From DAOPJM01 sp035399665 (GTDB taxonomy: Bacteria > Bacillota > Clostridia > Christensenellales > CAG-138), in the NCBI GenBank assembly GCA_035399665.1, contig DAOPJM010000033.1, forward strand, positions 1 through 22,020: a stretch of 22,020 nt of DNA. Direction: 5' to 3'. Below, piece by piece: positions 1 through 7,837 of the stretch (position 1 is its first letter; each line of letters starts with the position of its first letter). The position numbers were made by a program, and so were the translations under genes. The notes below the pieces were generated by a model. The model was not told the DNA's origin. It searched no databases and worked only from the letters and a program-made list of their open reading frames with translations.

Positions 1-7
1 TAACATG

Positions 8-33
8 AAGGAACGGCGAGACCGCCGTTCCTT
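8..33 (-). terminator. Hairpin downstream of the thiolase operon
   Basis: A perfect 11-bp inverted repeat (8-18 with 23-33) with a 4-base loop lies about 27 bp past the thiolase stop codon. Its position fits the 3' end of the minus-strand operon. The T-run after the stem on the minus strand is weak, so it could be an RNA-stabilising hairpin or an imperfect terminator. Confidence 0.55.
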
Positions 34-60
34 CCGATATCCAAAGACTATCTGTTTTGC

Positions 61-1242
61 TTACATAGCCTCGACTATGCAGGTTACGCCCATGCCGCCG
101 CCAACGCAGAGCGTGGCGCAGCCAAGCTTCTTGCCTGAGTGCTTCAGCTCGTACAGCAGCGAAACCAGTATACGGCAGCCGGAAGCGCCGATGGGGTGAC
201 CGATGGCGATTGCACCGCCGTTGACGTTTACCTTATCGGGGTCGAGCCCAAGCTCGTTCGCAACGGCTACGCTCTGAGCCGCGAAAGCTTCATTTGCTTC
301 AAAGAGGTCGATATCATCGACGGTGAGTCCGCACTTCTTCAGAGCCTTGCGGGTGGAAGCGATCGGCCCTATACCCATGATGGACGGCTCGACGCCCGCG
401 CTGGCGGTCGCGACAATCTTTGCCATAGGCGTAATGCCAAGCTCCTGAGCCTTCTCAAGGGTGGTGACGATGACAGCGGCAGCACCGTCATTGATGCCCG
501 ACGCGTTCGCGGCGGTAACGGTACCGTCGGGAATGAACGCGGGACGCAGCTTTGCGATACCGTCTACGGTCACGCCCTGACGCGGGAACTCATCAACCTT
601 GAATTCGACCGTCTCCTTCTTGACCTTCATGGGTACGGGAACGATCTCCTCATCGAACTTGCCCGCTTTCTGAGCGGCCTCGCAGCGCTGCTGGCTCCTT
701 GCGGAGAACTCATCCTGCATCTGACGGGTCACGCCGTACTTGGCGGCGACATTCTCCGCGGTCACGCCCATGTGATAATCGTTGAACGCTTCCCAAAGTC
801 CGTCCTTTATCATTGTGTCAACGAGCTTACCGTCATTCATGCGATAGCCGAATCTGGCCTTTTCAAGAACGAAGGGAGCCGCGGACATATTCTCGGTGCC
901 GCCCGCTACGACCACTTCGGCGTCACCCGCAAGGATCATATCAGCCGCAAGGGATATGGCCTTTAAGCCCGAACCGCAAACGTTGTTGATGGTAAACGCG
1001 GGGACTTCCACGGGCAGACCCGCCTTGATGGAGGCCTGACGCGCCACGCTCTGGCCGAGACCCGCCTGGAGGACGCAGCCCATGATAACCTCATCAATAT
1101 CGGTGGGCTTGACGCCCGCCCTCTTGACGGCTTCCTTGATGACGATTGCGCCGAGATCGGCGGACGGGATGTTAGTGAGAGAACCTCCAAACTTGCCTAC
1201 GGCAGTTCTGCACGCGCCGCACAATACGATAGTTTTATCCAT
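61..1242 (-). CDS. thlA: Acetyl-CoA C-acetyltransferase (thiolase)
   Basis: This 393-aa protein is a thiolase II. It condenses two acetyl-CoA to acetoacetyl-CoA, or cleaves acetoacetyl-CoA in the reverse direction, in the cytosol. The length is usual for the family. The three catalytic landmarks are present: nucleophile Cys89 in NNVCGSG, His349 in GHPIGASG and Cys379 in CVGGGMG. The start at 1242 follows an AGGAGG ribosome binding site. It is the last gene of the operon, 16 bp after the CoA-transferase B subunit, so it probably interconverts the acetoacetyl-CoA that the transferase uses or makes. No hydroxybutyryl-CoA dehydrogenase, crotonase or butyryl-CoA dehydrogenase gene lies in the window. 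The direction of flux, and whether this serves butyrate formation or acetoacetate use, therefore cannot be read here. Close relatives acting on longer 3-ketoacyl-CoA are possible. Confidence 0.95.
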   Translation of the reverse strand: MDKTIVLCGACRTAVGKFGGSLTNIPSADLGAIVIKEAVKRAGVKPTDIDEVIMGCVLQAGLGQSVARQASIKAGLPVEVPAFTINNVCGSGLKAISLAADMILAGDAEVVVAGGTENMSAAPFVLEKARFGYRMNDGKLVDTMIKDGLWEAFNDYHMGVTAENVAAKYGVTRQMQDEFSARSQQRCEAAQKAGKFDEEIVPVPMKVKKETVEFKVDEFPRQGVTVDGIAKLRPAFIPDGTVTAANASGINDGAAAVIVTTLEKAQELGITPMAKIVATASAGVEPSIMGIGPIASTRKALKKCGLTVDDIDLFEANEAFAAQSVAVANELGLDPDKVNVNGGAIAIGHPIGASGCRILVSLLYELKHSGKKLGCATLCVGGGMGVTCIVEAM

Positions 1243-1258
1243 GATATCCTCCTATAAT

Positions 1259-1912
1259 TTAGTAGATGCCTACATTCATGACTTTGAGGTTAGGGCTTAC
1301 GATGAAGTCGCACTCTGTTGCCTCCTTGACCTGCTCGACGGTATAGTCGGGGGCAAGCTCAGTGAGGGTGAGGCCCTCGGGCTTAAAGGTCAACACGCAC
1401 ATTTCGGTGACGATCTCGTCAACGCTCTTGAGCGCGGTAAGCGGGAAGGTGCATTTCTTGAGGATCTTATGGCGACCCTTTTGAGTATGCTCCATTGCGA
1501 CGATAACCTTCTTCGCTCCGACAACCAAATCCATGGCTCCGCCGATGCCCGAAACCTTTTTGCCGGGGATCATCCAGTTGGCCAGATTGCCCTCCTCATC
1601 GACCTGCATTGCGCCCAAAATGGTCATATCGACATGACCGCCTCTGATGATTGCGAATGAGCGGGAGCTGTCAAAGAAGCTCGCTCCGGGCAGGACGGAC
1701 AGCGGTGCGCCGCCGGGATTGACTAAGTTGGGATCGGGGACCTCAGGGGTGGGGCCTACTCCGATAATGCCGTTCTCGGCCTGGAAGGTAACCTCAACTC
1801 CCTTGGGAACGTGGTTAGCGATAAGAGTGGGAATGCCGATACCGAGATTTATGAGTTCGCCGGTCTCAAGCTCCTGTGCAATTCTGTATGCAATCCTGTT
1901 CTTTATATCCAT
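1259..1912 (-). CDS. atoA: Acetate/acetoacetate-type CoA-transferase, subunit B
   Basis: This is the beta subunit (217 aa) of a family I 3-oxoacid CoA-transferase (AtoA/CtfB/ScoB type). It moves CoA between acetoacetate, or another short-chain acid, and an acyl-CoA donor. The catalytic glutamate that forms the glutamyl-CoA thioester is visible as Glu46 in the QAENGIIG motif. Near the N-terminus is the conserved NLGIGIPT stretch. The gene starts one base after the subunit A stop, and its ribosome binding site (GTGGAGG) lies inside the end of that gene, so the two subunits are translationally coupled. It is followed 16 bp later by thiolase. Exact acyl specificity (acetate, butyrate or succinate) cannot be decided from sequence alone. 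CtfB is an equally fitting symbol. Confidence 0.92.
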   Translation of the reverse strand: MDIKNRIAYRIAQELETGELINLGIGIPTLIANHVPKGVEVTFQAENGIIGVGPTPEVPDPNLVNPGGAPLSVLPGASFFDSSRSFAIIRGGHVDMTILGAMQVDEEGNLANWMIPGKKVSGIGGAMDLVVGAKKVIVAMEHTQKGRHKILKKCTFPLTALKSVDEIVTEMCVLTFKPEGLTLTELAPDYTVEQVKEATECDFIVSPNLKVMNVGIY

Positions 1913-1913
1913 T

Positions 1914-2564
1914 TTATACCTCCACGGGCACTATTGCGTTGATGTACACGCCGGGGATGGTGACAAGCTCGGGATCGATCTCGCCAACCTCGACAATCTG
2001 CTCCGCCTCGACTATGACGTAGTCGGCCGCGGTGGCCATGACGACATTGAAGTTCTTTGTCGAGCCGCGCAGGAAGCAGTTGCCCGACTTATCCACTACG
2101 GAAGCATGAACGAAAGCAACGTTGGCATGGAGAGGCAGCTCCAAGAGGCACATTCTGTCGAACATACGGTGTTCCTTGTCAACCTCAACGGGAGTGCCGA
2201 CGCCGACGGGGGTGTAGAAGCCGCGAATGCCCGCGCCGCCTGCTCTTATCCTCTCGGCCAAAGTACCCTGCGGTACCAAGGTAACGTTCTGCGGCTCGTC
2301 AAGCTGCTTCTGTACGGCGCAGGGGTTCATTCCCAAGAAGGAGGAAATGGTCTTATCGACCTGACCGGCGGCGAAAACCTTCACCATATTGGTTGTAGCA
2401 ATCCCAAAGTCGTTATTGACGGCGGTCAAGTGTTTTGTCCCTACCCTAATCAGCTCGGCGAGCAAGGTCTCCGGAGAGCCGCACTGCAAAAAGCCGCCCA
2501 CAAAGAGGGTGTCGCCATCCTTGAGATGGGATACGGCTTCTGCAACAGTGGTTACTTTGTTCAT
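1914..2564 (-). CDS. atoD: Acetate/acetoacetate-type CoA-transferase, subunit A
   Basis: This is the alpha subunit (216 aa) of the same family I CoA-transferase. Family marks are the GGF segment near residue 24 (LFVGGFLQCGSPE) and GGAGIRGFYTPVGVGT in the middle, which matches the glycine-rich CoA-transferase signature of AtoD/CtfA proteins. Length is normal for the alpha subunit. It is the first gene of the three-gene operon, preceded by an AAGGAG ribosome binding site and the promoter at 2617-2645. With the B subunit it should form a heteromeric enzyme activating acetoacetate to acetoacetyl-CoA for the thiolase two genes downstream, or running in reverse. CtfA is an alternative symbol. Confidence 0.92.
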   Translation of the reverse strand: MNKVTTVAEAVSHLKDGDTLFVGGFLQCGSPETLLAELIRVGTKHLTAVNNDFGIATTNMVKVFAAGQVDKTISSFLGMNPCAVQKQLDEPQNVTLVPQGTLAERIRAGGAGIRGFYTPVGVGTPVEVDKEHRMFDRMCLLELPLHANVAFVHASVVDKSGNCFLRGSTKNFNVVMATAADYVIVEAEQIVEVGEIDPELVTIPGVYINAIVPVEV

Positions 2565-2616
2565 TTGTTATCTCCTTTTTACAGTTTTAGTGTTAAGCTC
2601 TAAAAGCATCCAAAGC

Positions 2617-2645
2617 ATTATAACATGCTTACATAGACTTTACAA
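2617..2645 (-). promoter_or_regulatory. Sigma-A-type promoter of the atoD-atoA-thlA operon
   Basis: On the minus strand, TTGTAA (2640-2645) and TATAAT (2617-2622) are separated by exactly 17 bp, about 50 bp upstream of the atoD start. No other good match lies between them and the gene. Confidence 0.75.
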
Positions 2646-2803
2646 GATAATTTGTCGGACTATTTTTACCAAAGTGAACTCACAGTGGAGGTTGGAAGTG
2701 AAATTTAGTCCCGGAAAGGTGGGTCGTGGATTGGAGCGAGTCTTGGCCGTTCGGTGCTGTCAATCCTGCGGGCAAGAGCAGGGGGTGACTTTGGAGTTTG
2801 TGG
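2646..2803. other. Gene-free spacer upstream of the repeat cluster
   Basis: I see no convincing gene here. Short open frames lack ribosome binding sites and recognisable products. This stretch joins the divergent ato and ileS promoter regions. Confidence 0.5.
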
Positions 2804-3092
2804 CAAGATCCTTCGTCGCACCGCTCCTCAGGATGACAGCGGGGAGATTCGGGGGAGCGTAACATTTACCGCAAGCTTGCTCCAAGATCCTTCGTCGCTG
2901 CCGCTCCTCAGGATGACAATGGGGGTTTATCGCTTGCACATTCGCTCTGTGACATGATGGCATCGCCCACCCACCCGTCGCACCGCTCCTCAGGATGACA
3001 GCGGGGTTTATCGCCAGCGCATTCGCTCTATCATGTGATGGCATCGCCCACCCACCCTCACTGTCATCCTGAGCTTGTCGAAGGATCTTGCT
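2804..3092. repeat. Cluster of palindromic intergenic repeats with an 82-bp tandem duplication
   Basis: Three direct copies of a short element whose core is CCGCTCCTCAGGATGACA lie at about 2804-2844, 2883-2926 and 2976-3007. A fourth copy is inverted at about 3059-3092 (TGTCATCCTGAG...GAAGGATCTT). Copies two and three belong to an imperfect tandem duplication with an 82-bp period: CCGCTCCTCA recurs at 2901 and 2983, and the GCATCGCCCACCCACCC tail ends at 2976 and 3057. Opposed copies can form long hairpins. Translation of the minus strand gives the familiar spurious 'CHPEER' peptides, typical of intergenic repeats of this type in many bacterial genomes. No transposase is present, so this is either a REP-like element or a very small non-autonomous element. 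Confidence 0.8.
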
Positions 3093-3109
3093 AAGAACAA
3101 TAGCAGTCA

Positions 3110-3145
3110 AGGGGCGCTCACGGCGCGAACCACCATTTCGCCCCT
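3110..3145. repeat. Small inverted repeat
   Basis: AGGGGCG at 3110-3116 is the reverse complement of CGCCCCT at 3139-3145, which would give a 7-bp stem with a 22-base loop. It lies between the palindromic repeat cluster and the 23-bp tandem array. The function is unknown. Confidence 0.4.
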
Positions 3146-3238
3146 CCGTGTCTCACGGGGGACACAAGACCGCTCCCACAGGGTGCAAAGGGGCGCTCCC
3201 ACGATGGACAAAGATGCGCTTCCACGGTGGGCAAGGAG
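3146..3238. repeat. Degenerate 23-bp tandem repeat array
   Basis: Three adjacent 23-base units are at 3170-3192, 3193-3215 and 3216-3238, each reading roughly SCGCTYCCACRRKGKRCAAR. A more diverged unit precedes them at 3146-3169. The units abut without spacers, so this is not a CRISPR array. After the array, 3239-3378 holds nothing I can recognise. Confidence 0.6.
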
Positions 3239-3378
3239 GTGTTGTAGTGCAGGTCAAGGGGGATGAACCGCAGACCCTTGTTGAAGCAAACCGACCATGT
3301 TTACCCTGCTTTCCCGCCATCTCTACACTGCGGAAAGTGCCTTGAAACCAGTATCCATAATATATTATTCCGTTCGTG

Positions 3379-3407
3379 TTTACAACTTCTCAAAATTGGG
3401 ATATACT
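3379..3407 (+). promoter_or_regulatory. Sigma-A-type promoter of ileS
   Basis: TTTACA (3379-3384) and TATACT (3402-3407) are separated by 17 bp. Transcription would start near 3414, just before the T-box leader, which suits a leader of about 225 nt. Confidence 0.75.
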
Positions 3408-3413
3408 CAACAG

Positions 3414-3640
3414 AAAGTGTTGATTGGGACAGGCTTTGAGCATGATTTCGATATAGCGAACCGCGTATGGTGCAAGGCGGAATCGAGACGGCAACAGAGT
3501 ATCCCCCATGAGCGCCTCCGTGAAGCTGAAGTAACGGCGGACGTTTCCCGCGTTAAGGGTCAGAGAGGGCGATGAAAATCGTCAACTTGGGTGGTACCGC
3601 GGTCACCAATCCGTCCCATTTTATTGTGGGACGTTTTTTT
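3414..3640 (+). promoter_or_regulatory. T-box leader (tRNA-Ile sensing riboswitch) of ileS
   Basis: The T-box sequence itself is at 3587-3601 (TTGGGTGGTACCGCG), immediately followed by an intrinsic terminator at 3612-3640. The upstream part holds the Stem I apical motif GGTGCAAGG (about 3468-3476). A plausible Ile specifier codon, ATC, is at 3501-3503, within GAGTATCCCCC. In known T-boxes, uncharged tRNA pairs with the specifier and, through its NCCA end, with the TGGT of the T-box, which favours the antiterminator and lets the synthetase gene be read. The downstream gene encodes isoleucyl-tRNA synthetase, so the expected ligand is tRNA-Ile. The specifier position is my inference from order and spacing; a second ATC at 3482-3484 is a less likely alternative. 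Confidence 0.93.
3612..3640 (+). terminator. Regulatory terminator of the T-box leader
   Basis: CGTCCCA (3612-3618) pairs with TGGGACG (3627-3633) and is followed by seven T residues. This is the terminator arm that competes with the antiterminator formed by the T-box. Confidence 0.92.
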
Positions 3641-3659
3641 ATACAAGGAGGACATAAAG

Positions 3660-6600
3660 ATGTACGACAAGGTTCCCACTGATATGAAGTACGCCGAGCG
3701 CGAGCTTGAGATTCTTCGTTTCTGGCATGAAAACCATATCTTCGAAAAGAGCGTGAAGCTTAGGCAGGGCGCGCCCGCCTACACCTTCTACGACGGTCCG
3801 CCGACAGCGAACGGCAAGCCGCATATCGGTCACGTTCTGACCCGCGCCATAAAGGACTGCATTCCCCGCTACCGCACCATGAAGGGCTACGACGTTCTTC
3901 GCAAGGCGGGTTGGGACACGCACGGCTTGCCCGTTGAGCTTGAGGTCGAGAAGTCCTTGGGCCTGAACGGCAAGGAACAGATCGAGCAATACGGTGTAGA
4001 GCCCTTCGTCAAGGCCTGCAAGACCTCGGTTTGGAAGTACAAATCCGAGTGGGAGCAGATGTCTGACCGCGTGGGTTACTGGGCCGATATGGAAAACCCA
4101 TATATCACCTATGACGACAACTATATAGAGTCGGTTTGGTGGGCGCTCAAGACCATACATGAAAAGGGTCTGCTGTACAAGGGCTACAAGATAGTCCCGT
4201 ACTGCCCGCGCTGCGGCACCGCCTTGGCGTCGCACGAGGTCGCCCAAGGCTACAAGGATGTCAAGGAGCTTTCCACCATAGCCAAGTTCTTCCTCAAGGA
4301 CGGCAGCGGTGACGCAATGCTCGTTTGGACCACCACGCCTTGGACGCTTCCGTCCAACGTCGCGGTGTGCTGCAACGCCGATGAACGCTATGTCAGAGCC
4401 GAGAAGGACGGCAAGGTCTATATCCTGGCGGAAGCGCTTGTCTCCTCCGTTCTTGGCGAGGACGCCAAGATACTTTCGAGCTTCAACGGTTCCGAGCTTG
4501 TAGGGCTTGAATACGAGCCTCTGTTCAACCTGCCCGTGAATTTTAAGGGAAAGAAGGGCTATCGCGTAGTATCCGACAGCTATGTCACCCTGACCGACGG
4601 CACGGGACTTGTCCACCTTGCGCCCGCGTTCGGCGAGGATGACGCAAGGGTCGGACGCGATTGGGATCTGCCCTTTTTACAGCTTGTAGACCCCTCCGGG
4701 CATATGTGCGGCGGAACGCCCTGGGACGGCGTGTTCGTCAAGGACGCCGACAAGCTGGTCAACGCCGCTCTTACCGAGTCCGGCAAGATGTTCACAACCC
4801 TGCCCTACGAACACAGCTACCCCTTCTGCTGGCGCTGCGACACTCCGCTGATATACTACGCCAGAGAGAGCTGGTTCATACGCATGACCGCCGTCAAGGA
4901 TAAGCTCACCGCCTTCAACAGAAGCGTCAACTGGCTGCCCGAGACCATCAAGGAGGGGCGTATGGGCAACTTCCTTGAGAACGTCATAGACTGGGGCGTA
5001 AGCCGTGAACGTTACTGGGGTACTCCCCTGCCTGTTTGGACCTGTTCCTGCGGTCATGTCCATGTTATAGGCAGCAAGGCCGAGCTGAAGGCCATGAGCC
5101 GCAATTGTCCGGATGACATAGAGCTGCATAAGCCGTACATCGATCGCGTTGAGGTCGTTTGCCCCGTTTGCGGCGCCGTCATGAAGCGCGAGCCTGTGGT
5201 TATCGACTGTTGGTTCGACAGCGGTTCCATGCCCTTCGCGCAATGGCACTATCCGTTCGAGCATAAGGACGAGTTCGAGCGCCGCTATCCCGCCGATTTC
5301 ATCTCCGAGGCGATAGATCAGACCCGAGGCTGGTTCTACACCCTTCTCGCCATATCCACCTGCCTGTTCGACAAGCCCGCCTTTGAAAGCTGCGTTGTTC
5401 TTGGGCATGTGTGCGACATGGAGGGCAAGAAGATGTCCAAGCACTTGGGCAACGTTGTCAACCCCTGGGATGTACTGGACAAGCAGGGCGCCGACGCGGT
5501 ACGCTGGTATTTCTACACGGGTTCTATGCCTTGGCTGCCCGCCCGCTTCTCGTCAGAGAGCGTGTCCGAGTATCAGCGCAAGTTCATCGACACCCTTTGG
5601 AACACCTACGCCTTCTATACCCTGTACGCCGAGATTGACGGCTTCGACCCAACCCGTTACAGGCTTGAGGACGCCGAGCTGTCCACTATGGATAGGTGGA
5701 TACTCTCACGCTTGAATTCGCTTGTGGAGTTCGTGGATCACAGCCTTGCCGACCTGCATATCACCGAGGCGGGGCGCGAAATGCAGTCCTTTGTGGATGT
5801 GCTGTCGAACTGGTATGTTCGCCGCTGCCGCAGCCGCTATTGGGGCAGTGACATGACCGCCGACAAGGTCGCGGCATACATGACGCTCTACACCGTCTTA
5901 AAGACGCTTGCGCTTCTTGCGGCGCCCCTGCTGCCGTTCATCAGCGAGGAGATATATCAGAACATCGTCCGCAAGGTCGATAAGGACGCGCCCGAAAGCA
6001 TACACCTTTGCGACTATCCCGTTTGTGAGGCAGGCCGCGTCGACAAACAGCTTGAGACCGACATGGATGAGGTCGTGCGCATAGTCGTCTTGGGCAGAGC
6101 CGCCCGCAACGAGGCCAACCGCAAGATACGTCAGCCGCTTGCCAAGATGTACGTTCAGGGCCTGACCCTTGCTCCGCAGTACTGCGACATAATCAGGGAT
6201 GAGCTGAACATCAAGGAGCTATGCTTTGTGTCGGACGCATCCGAGTTCATCTCCTACAAGGCAAAGCCTCAGCTTCGCACCTTGGGGCCGCGCTACGGTA
6301 AGCTGCTGCGCCTCATATCCGCAAAGCTGGATGAGGAAGGCGTAGGCGACATGATAGCCAAAGCGCACGCCGAGGGTAAGCCCTTCCGCTTCAATTTGGA
6401 GGAGGTCGAGGTCGTGCTTGCACCCGAGGACGTTCTGATGTCGTCACAGCAGAAGGCGGGACTTGTCAGCCAAAGCGACAGACAGCTCACAGTCGTGCTT
6501 GACGCCAACCTTACTCCTGAGCTGGTAGACGAGGGTATGGTCAGGGAGATAACCTCCAAGCTGCAAACCATGCGCAAGGAGGCGGGCTTTGAGGTCGCCG

Positions 6601-6776
6601 ATCACATAAGGGTGGGCTTTACAGGCTCCCAAAGGGTGAAGGGCATATTCGACGGCTTCGGCTTTGCGATTTCCCGCGACACCTTGGCCGATGAGGTTCG
6701 CAATGAGACCTCAGGCTATGTGAGGGAGTGGAACATCAACGGCGAGAACGTCACCCTTTCGGTGGAAAGACTGTAA
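3660..6776 (+). CDS. ileS: Isoleucyl-tRNA synthetase, type 2 (eukaryote-like)
   Basis: This cytosolic class I synthetase (1038 aa) charges tRNA-Ile. The HIGH motif is at residues 55-58 in GPPTANGKPHIGH and KMSK is at 591-594 in EGKKMSKHLGN. The central editing (CP1) domain lies between them, with the AGWDTHGLPVE stretch near its start. The anticodon-binding helical domain begins after about residue 650. CxxC pairs (CPRC, CWRC, CPVC) suggest zinc-knuckle insertions. The TANGKPHIGHVL segment, the KAGWDTHGLP stretch and the KMSKH variant fit the type 2 class rather than the usual bacterial type 1 (KMSKS). In characterised type 2 enzymes this class is associated with low mupirocin sensitivity. 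I chose the ATG at 3660 because AAGGAGG at 3645-3651 precedes it; an upstream in-frame start at 3591 would lie inside the T-box. The gene is regulated by the T-box leader and ends at a strong terminator. Confidence 0.97.
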   Translation: MYDKVPTDMKYAERELEILRFWHENHIFEKSVKLRQGAPAYTFYDGPPTANGKPHIGHVLTRAIKDCIPRYRTMKGYDVLRKAGWDTHGLPVELEVEKSLGLNGKEQIEQYGVEPFVKACKTSVWKYKSEWEQMSDRVGYWADMENPYITYDDNYIESVWWALKTIHEKGLLYKGYKIVPYCPRCGTALASHEVAQGYKDVKELSTIAKFFLKDGSGDAMLVWTTTPWTLPSNVAVCCNADERYVRAEKDGKVYILAEALVSSVLGEDAKILSSFNGSELVGLEYEPLFNLPVNFKGKKGYRVVSDSYVTLTDGTGLVHLAPAFGEDDARVGRDWDLPFLQLVDPSGHMCGGTPWDGVFVKDADKLVNAALTESGKMFTTLPYEHSYPFCWRCDTPLIYYARESWFIRMTAVKDKLTAFNRSVNWLPETIKEGRMGNFLENVIDWGVSRERYWGTPLPVWTCSCGHVHVIGSKAELKAMSRNCPDDIELHKPYIDRVEVVCPVCGAVMKREPVVIDCWFDSGSMPFAQWHYPFEHKDEFERRYPADFISEAIDQTRGWFYTLLAISTCLFDKPAFESCVVLGHVCDMEGKKMSKHLGNVVNPWDVLDKQGADAVRWYFYTGSMPWLPARFSSESVSEYQRKFIDTLWNTYAFYTLYAEIDGFDPTRYRLEDAELSTMDRWILSRLNSLVEFVDHSLADLHITEAGREMQSFVDVLSNWYVRRCRSRYWGSDMTADKVAAYMTLYTVLKTLALLAAPLLPFISEEIYQNIVRKVDKDAPESIHLCDYPVCEAGRVDKQLETDMDEVVRIVVLGRAARNEANRKIRQPLAKMYVQGLTLAPQYCDIIRDELNIKELCFVSDASEFISYKAKPQLRTLGPRYGKLLRLISAKLDEEGVGDMIAKAHAEGKPFRFNLEEVEVVLAPEDVLMSSQQKAGLVSQSDRQLTVVLDANLTPELVDEGMVREITSKLQTMRKEAGFEVADHIRVGFTGSQRVKGIFDGFGFAISRDTLADEVRNETSGYVREWNINGENVTLSVERL

Positions 6777-6794
6777 GCAAGAACAATCTATGAG

Positions 6795-6828
6795 GAGCCG
6801 CGGCAGCTTTATGGCCGCGGCTCTTTTC
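6795..6828 (+). terminator. Intrinsic terminator of ileS
   Basis: A perfect 10-bp GC-rich stem, GAGCCGCGGC (6795-6804) with GCCGCGGCTC (6814-6823), is followed by TTTTC. It starts 18 bp after the ileS stop codon. Confidence 0.9.
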
Positions 6829-6871
6829 ATTGAGGATGAGTGTAAATCGCTTTACATATTCATGAAATATA

Positions 6872-6901
6872 TTCCCATTCCGACACGAACTGTGCTATAA
6901 T
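6872..6901 (+). promoter_or_regulatory. Extended -10 promoter of the SPFH-cyuA pair
   Basis: TATAAT at 6896-6901 is preceded by TGC, giving an extended -10 (TGnTATAAT). The -35 is weak: TTCCCA at 6872-6877 with an 18-bp spacer. It lies about 28 bp before the start codon of the first gene. Confidence 0.7.
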
Positions 6902-6929
6902 CCTCTTATAGACCAAAGGAGGTTACCAT

Positions 6930-7823
6930 ATGTTCAGAAACAAAGACGGAAAGCTGTCCGTAGGCAAGGTCGTTTTGACCGCTGTTATCGCTATTTTTCT
7001 GCTTATCATCATACTCAGCTCCTACACCGTGATCCCCGCGGGGCATACGGGCGTCGTCGTTACCTTCGGCAAGGTCAGCGAAAATGTGCTGCAGGAGGGC
7101 CTGCACTTCAAGCTGCCCTTCGTTCAGAATATCATCAAGATAGACAATCGTGTCGTGAAGCTTGAGGTTACCACCGAGTCGTTTTCAAGCGACTTACAGA
7201 CCATATCGACGGTGATTGCCGTCAACTACCGTATCACCAAGTCCATGAGCAACTCCATCTACAAGGAGGTCGGCTTGGATTTTGAGGAGCGTATAGTTAT
7301 TCCCGCTGTAAATGAGTCGCTTAAAGCCGTAGTCGCTCAGTACACCGCCTCAGACCTTGTGGCGCAGCGCGAGAAGGTGTCGGTAGAGCTTAACGAGAAC
7401 CTCTCGGCGAAGTTTGAGCCTTGGGGCTTGTTTGTCGAGGATTTGAACATCATCAACTGGGACTTCTCCGAGGAGTATATCGCGGCTATCGAGGCTAAGC
7501 AGGTGGCCGAGCAGGATCTTATCAAGACACGCACAGAGCAGGAGGAGCAGATCGTCATAGCCGAAGCTGAGGCGCGCAAGAAGGTCATCGCAGCAGAAGC
7601 GGAAGCAGAGAGCGTCAGAATCGCGGCGGAAGCCGAAGCGGAGCGCATCAAGCTTGAATCCGAGGCTCAGGCGAAGGCCAACAAGCTGTTGGCACAGTCC
7701 GTCACCCCCGAATTGATTGAGTACATGAAGGCTCAGGCGTGGGACGGCAAGCTGCCGATAGTCATGAGCGACGCGGGGGCGTTCTTCTCACTTGACAGCG
7801 TTATACAGGACGCCGAGCAATAA
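6930..7823 (+). CDS. SPFH/Band 7 (prohibitin-like) membrane protein
   Basis: This is a 297-aa protein of the SPFH (stomatin/prohibitin/flotillin/HflK-C) superfamily. These proteins form large membrane-bound oligomeric cages and often modulate membrane proteases or lipid organisation. A single N-terminal membrane segment spans roughly residues 13-31. It is followed directly by the Band 7 start motif VIPAGHTGVVVTFGKV and the domain to about residue 180. An alanine- and glutamate-rich coiled coil (AEAEARKK...AEAEAERIK) runs to about residue 245, with a short tail. The overall form is prohibitin/HflC-like. The ATG at 6930 has AAAGGAGG upstream. No ftsH or partner hflK is seen, so the partner is unknown. 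The next gene begins 14 bp later, so the two are probably cotranscribed. Confidence 0.88.
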   Translation: MFRNKDGKLSVGKVVLTAVIAIFLLIIILSSYTVIPAGHTGVVVTFGKVSENVLQEGLHFKLPFVQNIIKIDNRVVKLEVTTESFSSDLQTISTVIAVNYRITKSMSNSIYKEVGLDFEERIVIPAVNESLKAVVAQYTASDLVAQREKVSVELNENLSAKFEPWGLFVEDLNIINWDFSEEYIAAIEAKQVAEQDLIKTRTEQEEQIVIAEAEARKKVIAAEAEAESVRIAAEAEAERIKLESEAQAKANKLLAQSVTPELIEYMKAQAWDGKLPIVMSDAGAFFSLDSVIQDAEQ

Positions 7824-7837
7824 TTAGGAGGCAGTTT

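Noticed and set aside
139..966. Long plus-strand open frame (275 codons) opposite the thiolase gene
   Set aside because: It is a shadow of the thiolase coding strand: no ribosome binding site, no recognisable domain, and the opposite strand carries all thiolase catalytic motifs.
1647..2603. Plus-strand open frame of 318 codons across the CoA-transferase genes
   Set aside because: It runs antisense to two confirmed subunits and their junction, with unlikely composition and no start signal.
2760..3110. Minus-strand frame encoding a 116-residue peptide with 'HPEER'-like repeats
   Set aside because: The peptide is a translation of palindromic intergenic repeats; such frames are well-known spurious gene calls.
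3146..3238. Possible CRISPR array
   Set aside because: The 23-base units abut directly with no spacers and diverge from each other; no cas genes are present.
3591..3659. N-terminal extension of isoleucyl-tRNA synthetase from 3591
   Set aside because: This segment is the T-box antiterminator and terminator. A strong ribosome binding site places the start at 3660, where family homology begins.
3639..4616. Minus-strand frame of 325 codons opposite ileS
   Set aside because: Antisense to the catalytic part of isoleucyl-tRNA synthetase, with no domain and no ribosome binding site.
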